Positions 7,188-10,804 of a stretch of 10,804 bases of DNA are shown here, one piece after another (positions within the stretch are counted from its first letter, which is position 1; every line of letters starts with the position of its first letter). The notes beneath the pieces were generated by a model. It had not been told where the DNA came from. It made no database searches and saw only the letters and a list, made by a program, of their open reading frames with translations. Source of the DNA: Cytophagales bacterium (GTDB lineage Bacteria; Bacteroidota; Bacteroidia; Cytophagales; UBA9547); assembly GCA_013298205.1 (NCBI GenBank), contig JAAFJZ010000053.1, positions 1-10,804 on the forward strand. Reading direction: 5' to 3'. Position numbers and translations under genes: made by a program.

Positions 7188-9621
7188 AAAAATTTGCTTG
7201 ATAAGTCAAGAAAAAATTAATCGGTGCAGCTACATAATAACCAGACCATCCTGAACCTCGCAAAGAATCATTTTGACCTGCTTGCCTAAGCAAAAACATA
7301 TTTGAAGATAGCGTAGAACCTGATGGTGAATAATAGGTATTGGAAATATTATTAAGTTGAAATAAAATAGTTTGTTCTGTTTTTGATTGAAGAAGTTTAT
7401 CTAATTTCAATTGAATTTGTGCATCTAAAACAAAGTATTCTGGCAATGAATTTGAATTTTGATTGCTCAAATCTAGGAATTGCTTTGAAACATAGCGCCC
7501 ATTCAAACCTAGCTTTATCCATTGCCAAGGCTGAAATGCTACACCTTGGTTCAGAATAATTTGAGGACTTAATACCGGGCTAATGTTTTTAAACTCATAA
7601 TTTTCATAAGTCAGGCTTGCACCTGTATCGTCTTTCACCTCTAGGTATTGACTTACTTGTTTGATTCTATTATCTGAAAATGCTGAACTATGGCTTAAAG
7701 ACCATTTTTTCAAAAATTGATATTCCGCATATGCTTCTATCCCTGCTCGAAAACTACTGGCTACATTTTGCCTTAACGCATAACCAAAAGCATTATACTC
7801 ACCTGTTGGGGTAATTTCATTGCAAAATTGCATATAATATGCATTCAAATTAGCCTTCAACTGAGAAGTTCTAAAATCGGCCCCTACTTCAAGATCATTT
7901 ACGCTTTCTGGCTTCAAAATATTCTGTGTAATTTTCATTAAGGGTTGCTCTAAGTAATTTCCCCCAAAAATATTATCTCTTGTAGGCTCTCGGGAAGTTT
8001 GCGCAAAAGATGCATAAAGACTTACATTCTCACTGGCTTCATACCTCACCCCTATTTTGGGATTGATAAATGCCCACATCATTCTATCTACTTGGTTTGT
8101 GTCGCGTAATATAGGCTGATCATTGTCCAAATATGACCATTTGGCTACACGAACTTGCACATCTGCAAAAGCAAAAAACTTTGGTGTAATGGCAATCTTT
8201 GCTTTCATAAATCCGCTGTAATCTTCTTTAATGCCAATATTAGAATACACCAAATGATTCAAGCCTACCTCTTGAGGTGAAATTTGAAGCCACGGTATTA
8301 CCATAGAATGTTTGGACATAAACACATGGGCATGAATACCTGAATTAATTTCTAAAAAATTATCTTTAAAGTTAAAGAAGGCCATTCCGCCCACAAGGTT
8401 TTGATTGAGTCTATACCTTAAAAGAAGATTTGAACCTGTAAACGTTTGATTCCCTATTGCAGCATTCGGCATATTAAGTCCATTATAAAACCCATAACTA
8501 GGAATATCAAAATAAGGCGCATTGCCGTTCACATAATAAAGAAACCCTCCAAAATTTATTTTAGGATTGGCAAAATAAGAATACTGTAATTGCATAAAGT
8601 GTTGGTTAAAAGCATCTTTATCTGCTTTGCCAAGCGGATTATAATTTCTTCCTAAACTATCAATTTGTTTTTGAGAAGCCGCAACGTAAGCCAATTGTGA
8701 TTCTGCCATCCCGCCAAAAGCGTTAAATCTCAAAATGCTTTTTCTGCCAAAATAGGCTGCACTAAAAGCATAACTTCGGGTTTGGTTAGATGAGTTTTTG
8801 CGGTAGCCATCAGAATAAATGTGTGATAGTCGCCCATAAAAAGCAAATTTATTTTTCAAAAGTCCTGTTTGGTATTCAGTAGTGAGCCGTTGCGAATTAT
8901 AAGAACCATAACCTACACGAAGTTGAAATTCAGGCTTTTCGGCAAGGTCTTTTGCTGTCATATTGATAGAGCCTGCATAAGAAGCGACACCTTGTATAGA
9001 AGTGCCCGCTCCTCTTTGCACTTGAATGTCTTTCGCGCCAGAAATCAAATCTGAAAAATTATTAAAAAATACGCCTTGATTTTGTGGGTCATTAAGCGGA
9101 ATGCCATTATAAGACATATTGATACGGGTTTGGTCCATACCTCTTATTCTCAAATAGGAATACCCCATTCCTGAGCCTGACTCTGAATAGCTATTCACCG
9201 AAGGCGCAGCTTGTAGCAGCGTAGGCACATCATGTCCGTAATACTTTTCCGAAATTTGCTTCTCATTTAGGTTGTATTGCGGTATAGGGCTCAAAGAATT
9301 GGCTCTCGTTCCATATACAATTACTTCTTGTGAAAGCGTCTCTTTATTTCTTTTTAAATAAAGGGTAAGAGTAGCATCTTTTTGTAAATCCAATTGAAAT
9401 TGCAAAGGATCATATCCGATTAAATTGATATTAATTTGATAGTTTCCTGACGGTAAGTTTTCATATCGAAACCCACCAGAAGCATCTGAAACAGTATTTC
9501 TCCCTGGGGGGGGAATGCTAATATTTGCATTTGAAATGGCTGTGCTATCAGAGCTATCTTTAAGCAATGCGGAAAAACTGAAAAATTGTAATAAAATGAT
9601 AGTAAATAATGAATGAAACAT
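7186..9621 (-). CDS. TonB-dependent outer-membrane receptor, probable thiamin uptake
   Basis: An 811-residue receptor from ATG at 9621. The longer frame upstream begins with TTG inside the leader and lacks a sensible N-terminus. Residues 1-18 form a signal peptide (TIILLQFFSFSA). Residues of about 22-92 form a carboxypeptidase-regulatory-like domain (VSDASGGFRYENLPSGNY, then LIGYDP). A TonB-box-like segment, QEVIVYGTR, lies at about 98-106. The plug is at roughly 112-226, with LLQAAPSV, LRIRGMDQTRINMSYNGIP, IQVQRGAGTS and YAGSINM. The rest is a 22-strand-type barrel ending in NFFLTYQANF with terminal Phe. These receptors move scarce ligands across the outer membrane using TonB-ExbBD energy. 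The TPP riboswitch directly upstream indicates thiamin or a derivative as ligand (inferred). In other Bacteroidota, riboswitch-linked receptors are often followed by pnuT and a thiamin pyrophosphokinase gene. Here the next downstream gene is convergent, so the receptor is alone. An 8-C tract encodes P37-P39. Confidence 0.93.
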   Translation of the reverse strand: MFHSLFTIILLQFFSFSALLKDSSDSTAISNANISIPPPGRNTVSDASGGFRYENLPSGNYQININLIGYDPLQFQLDLQKDATLTLYLKRNKETLSQEVIVYGTRANSLSPIPQYNLNEKQISEKYYGHDVPTLLQAAPSVNSYSESGSGMGYSYLRIRGMDQTRINMSYNGIPLNDPQNQGVFFNNFSDLISGAKDIQVQRGAGTSIQGVASYAGSINMTAKDLAEKPEFQLRVGYGSYNSQRLTTEYQTGLLKNKFAFYGRLSHIYSDGYRKNSSNQTRSYAFSAAYFGRKSILRFNAFGGMAESQLAYVAASQKQIDSLGRNYNPLGKADKDAFNQHFMQLQYSYFANPKINFGGFLYYVNGNAPYFDIPSYGFYNGLNMPNAAIGNQTFTGSNLLLRYRLNQNLVGGMAFFNFKDNFLEINSGIHAHVFMSKHSMVIPWLQISPQEVGLNHLVYSNIGIKEDYSGFMKAKIAITPKFFAFADVQVRVAKWSYLDNDQPILRDTNQVDRMMWAFINPKIGVRYEASENVSLYASFAQTSREPTRDNIFGGNYLEQPLMKITQNILKPESVNDLEVGADFRTSQLKANLNAYYMQFCNEITPTGEYNAFGYALRQNVASSFRAGIEAYAEYQFLKKWSLSHSSAFSDNRIKQVSQYLEVKDDTGASLTYENYEFKNISPVLSPQIILNQGVAFQPWQWIKLGLNGRYVSKQFLDLSNQNSNSLPEYFVLDAQIQLKLDKLLQSKTEQTILFQLNNISNTYYSPSGSTLSSNMFLLRQAGQNDSLRGSGWSGYYVAAPINFFLTYQANF
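9506..9513 (-). repeat. C8 homopolymer tract inside the receptor gene
   Basis: Eight consecutive C on the coding strand (G8 on plus) encode Pro37-Pro39 in the N-terminal carboxypeptidase-regulatory-like domain. It is the longest G/C homopolymer in the window. The reading frame is intact in this sequence. A gain or loss of one base would frameshift before the plug domain and abolish the receptor. Confidence 0.8.
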
Positions 9622-9672
9622 AACTATTAGTTTTTTAAAATGAATAAATAACCAATAGAGTAGATACAAAAC

Positions 9673-9687
9673 TTGGCAGACAGCCAA
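9673..9687 (-). promoter_or_regulatory. Leader hairpin between riboswitch and receptor start, possible expression platform
   Basis: On the minus strand, TTGGC (9687-9683), loop TGTCT and GCCAA (9677-9673) form a 5-bp stem followed by G-TTTT-G. It lies about 35 nt after the aptamer and 51 nt before the ATG. It is too weak and its U tract too short to be called a terminator with confidence, but it is the only GC-containing hairpin followed by Ts in the leader. A second small inverted repeat, CTTAG-TGCA-CTGAG, lies just upstream at about 9695-9708. Confidence 0.35.
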
Positions 9688-9722
9688 AACTTTCTCAGTG
9701 CACTAAGAAAATAATTATAAGT

Positions 9723-9814
9723 GTCTTTTCCCTTTCGCAGGCATTATCCTGATCAGGTTCCAAGGGTATATCTCAGTCTTACCCAAAAATATTTTGGTAA
9801 GACACCCCTAAAGC
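9723..9814 (-). promoter_or_regulatory. TPP (THI-element) riboswitch
   Basis: Read on the minus strand, all hallmark blocks of the thiamin-pyrophosphate aptamer occur in order. P1 is CTTT (9813-9810) with AAAG (9728-9725). P2 is GGGT with ACCC. P3 is a long hairpin, GTCTTACC (9803-9796) with GGTAAGAC (9783-9776). The conserved CTGAGA (9776-9771) follows, then the pyrophosphate- and thiamin-binding side: AACCTGATCAGGATAATG, CCTGCGAAAGGGAA. P5 is CAGG/CCTG. Binding of TPP in such leaders normally lowers expression of the downstream gene, here the TonB-dependent receptor starting about 100 nt later. The orientation matches the receptor and is opposite to the divergent VWA gene. Confidence 0.95.
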
Positions 9815-9818
9815 GGTG

Positions 9819-9850
9819 CAAATGTAGGGCTAACAAAACGAATAATACAA
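9819..9850 (-). promoter_or_regulatory. Promoter driving the riboswitch-receptor transcript
   Basis: On the minus strand, TACATTTG (9826-9819) matches the TAnnTTTG -7 box exactly. TTG (9850-9848, within CTTG) lies 21 nt upstream as the -33 element. The predicted start, about 5-6 nt past the -7 box, falls at 9813-9814, the first bases of the riboswitch P1 stem. Confidence 0.7.
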
Positions 9851-9922
9851 GCTTTTTAGACTTTTTTGCATTTAATTTAATTTTACTTAACTTTTTTCCT
9901 GTTATTTGGGTTGTAGTGTATT

Positions 9923-10804
9923 ATGATAGGTTTTCGATTTTCCCATTTCACAAACAAGCATCAATCTCCTTTTGATAAGCTGTTTGACATCTTCAAGCAG
10001 TTGCTCACGCACACAAGTGGAGACTTTAATGAAGCCATAAGTTGGCTCACTGAGCTAGACAAAGAATATAAACTTACCAGCCCTGATTATGGAATAGGTG
10101 ATTTTATTCAAGAGCTCAAAGACCGTGGCTACATAAAAGACGAGCAACCCGGAAGTGGACAATTCGCTATTACCTCCAAAACAGAACAAGCCATACGTCA
10201 ATCTGCGCTTGAACGAATATTTGGCAAGCTCAAAAAAGGCAATTCAGGCAATCACGCTACCAAACATACAGGTGTAGGAGACGATTTGAGCAGTGATGCC
10301 CGCCCTTTTCAATTTGGAGACTCCCTAGAGCAAGTTTCAATGCTCGAATCCATGAAAAATGCACAAATCAATAATGGGATTGAGCAATTTTTTATGACTG
10401 AGAATGATTTGGAAGTTCGAGAAAAAGAACATAAAACCCAAACTTCCACCGTTTTGATGATAGATATTTCTCATTCTATGATTTTGTATGGTGAAGATAG
10501 AATAACGCCAGCCAAAAATGTAGCTATGGCTCTAGCAGAGCTCATCAGAACTAAATATGCAAAAGACACGCTAGATATTATCGTTTTTGGTGATGACGCT
10601 TGGCAGATAGAAATTAAAGATTTGCCTTATTTGCAGGTCGGCCCCTACCACACCAATACAGTAGCTGGGCTCGAACTGGCAATGGATTTGCTACGCAGAA
10701 GAAAAAATGCCAATAAACAAATTTTTATGATTACCGATGGTAAGCCTACTTGTTTGAAAGAAAAAGGAGGCTATTATAGAAATACGTTTGGGCTAGATAG
10801 AAAA
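9923..10804 (+). CDS. VWA (MIDAS) domain protein, COG4867-like, 3' end outside window
   Basis: The frame is open from ATG at 9923 to the right edge: 294 codons, no stop. An in-frame TAG sits 9 bp upstream, fixing this ATG as the only sensible start. Residues 1-165 form a mostly helical N-terminal region (SPFDKLFDIFKQLL, then a loop, then SDARPFQFGDSLEQVSMLES). The von Willebrand A domain begins near 175 with VLMIDISHSM: the MIDAS D181-x-S183-x-S185 is intact. T244/T246 is a candidate for the third ligand, and T271-D272-G273 supplies the last Asp. A metal-dependent protein-protein adhesion site is therefore expected. There is no signal peptide, so it is cytosolic. Proteins of this type (COG4867-like, ChlD-related) usually work with a MoxR/ChlI-class AAA+ ATPase, presumably encoded outside the window. 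Substrate is unknown. Its G+C content is visibly higher than that of the DUF5686 gene. Confidence 0.85.
   Translation, partial: MIGFRFSHFTNKHQSPFDKLFDIFKQLLTHTSGDFNEAISWLTELDKEYKLTSPDYGIGDFIQELKDRGYIKDEQPGSGQFAITSKTEQAIRQSALERIFGKLKKGNSGNHATKHTGVGDDLSSDARPFQFGDSLEQVSMLESMKNAQINNGIEQFFMTENDLEVREKEHKTQTSTVLMIDISHSMILYGEDRITPAKNVAMALAELIRTKYAKDTLDIIVFGDDAWQIEIKDLPYLQVGPYHTNTVAGLELAMDLLRRRKNANKQIFMITDGKPTCLKEKGGYYRNTFGLDRK

Noticed and set aside
8869..9054. 61-residue plus-strand frame
   Set aside because: It is antisense inside the receptor's plug and barrel region and has no promoter or recognisable product.
9622..9687. Receptor start at 9687
   Set aside because: The codon there is TTG inside a leader hairpin. 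The ATG at 9621 gives a proper signal peptide and a leader suited to riboswitch control.
9721..9975. 84-residue plus-strand frame
   Set aside because: It runs antisense through the TPP riboswitch and overlaps the start of the VWA gene in another frame; the riboswitch explains the conserved sequence.

Overview
This AT-rich window looks like chromosomal DNA of a Bacteroidota bacterium, probably an environmental, Cytophagia/Chitinophagia-like lineage. The evidence is a very large signal-peptide adhesin built from Ig-like repeats, two outer-membrane proteins with carboxypeptidase-regulatory-like N-terminal domains (one TonB-dependent receptor, one DUF5686-type), the near absence of Shine-Dalgarno sequences, and two perfect Bacteroidota-type -7 boxes (TAnnTTTG) with -33 elements at the expected distance.

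Layout. Positions 1-3320 (minus) hold the first 1,106 codons of a giant secreted protein whose 3' end lies outside the window. Its C-terminal half is a tandem array of roughly 93-102-residue domains with two cysteines at fixed positions. An AT-rich 252-bp divergent spacer follows, then a DUF5686-family outer-membrane protein (3573-5987, plus). Convergent to that is a small secreted or membrane protein of unknown function (6000-6680, minus). A strong canonical promoter drives an 85-residue lysine-rich protein (6849-7106, plus). Inverted repeats at 7100-7187 separate it from a convergent TonB-dependent receptor (7186-9621, minus). The receptor's leader (about 9622-9814) contains a well-conserved TPP riboswitch preceded by its own promoter. 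The window ends inside a divergent gene for a von Willebrand factor A (MIDAS) protein (9923-10804+, plus).

Functional picture. The clearest biology is the riboswitch-receptor unit: a thiamin-pyrophosphate-sensing leader upstream of a TonB-dependent receptor points to outer-membrane uptake of thiamin or a thiamin derivative. The receptor gene also carries an 8-nt C tract in its N-terminal coding region, a possible slippage site. The adhesin is the kind of protein normally exported by the type IX secretion system, but its C-terminal sorting domain is not in view. The other genes are separately oriented and do not form an obvious operon. I see no tRNA, rRNA, CRISPR array, insertion sequence or phage gene.
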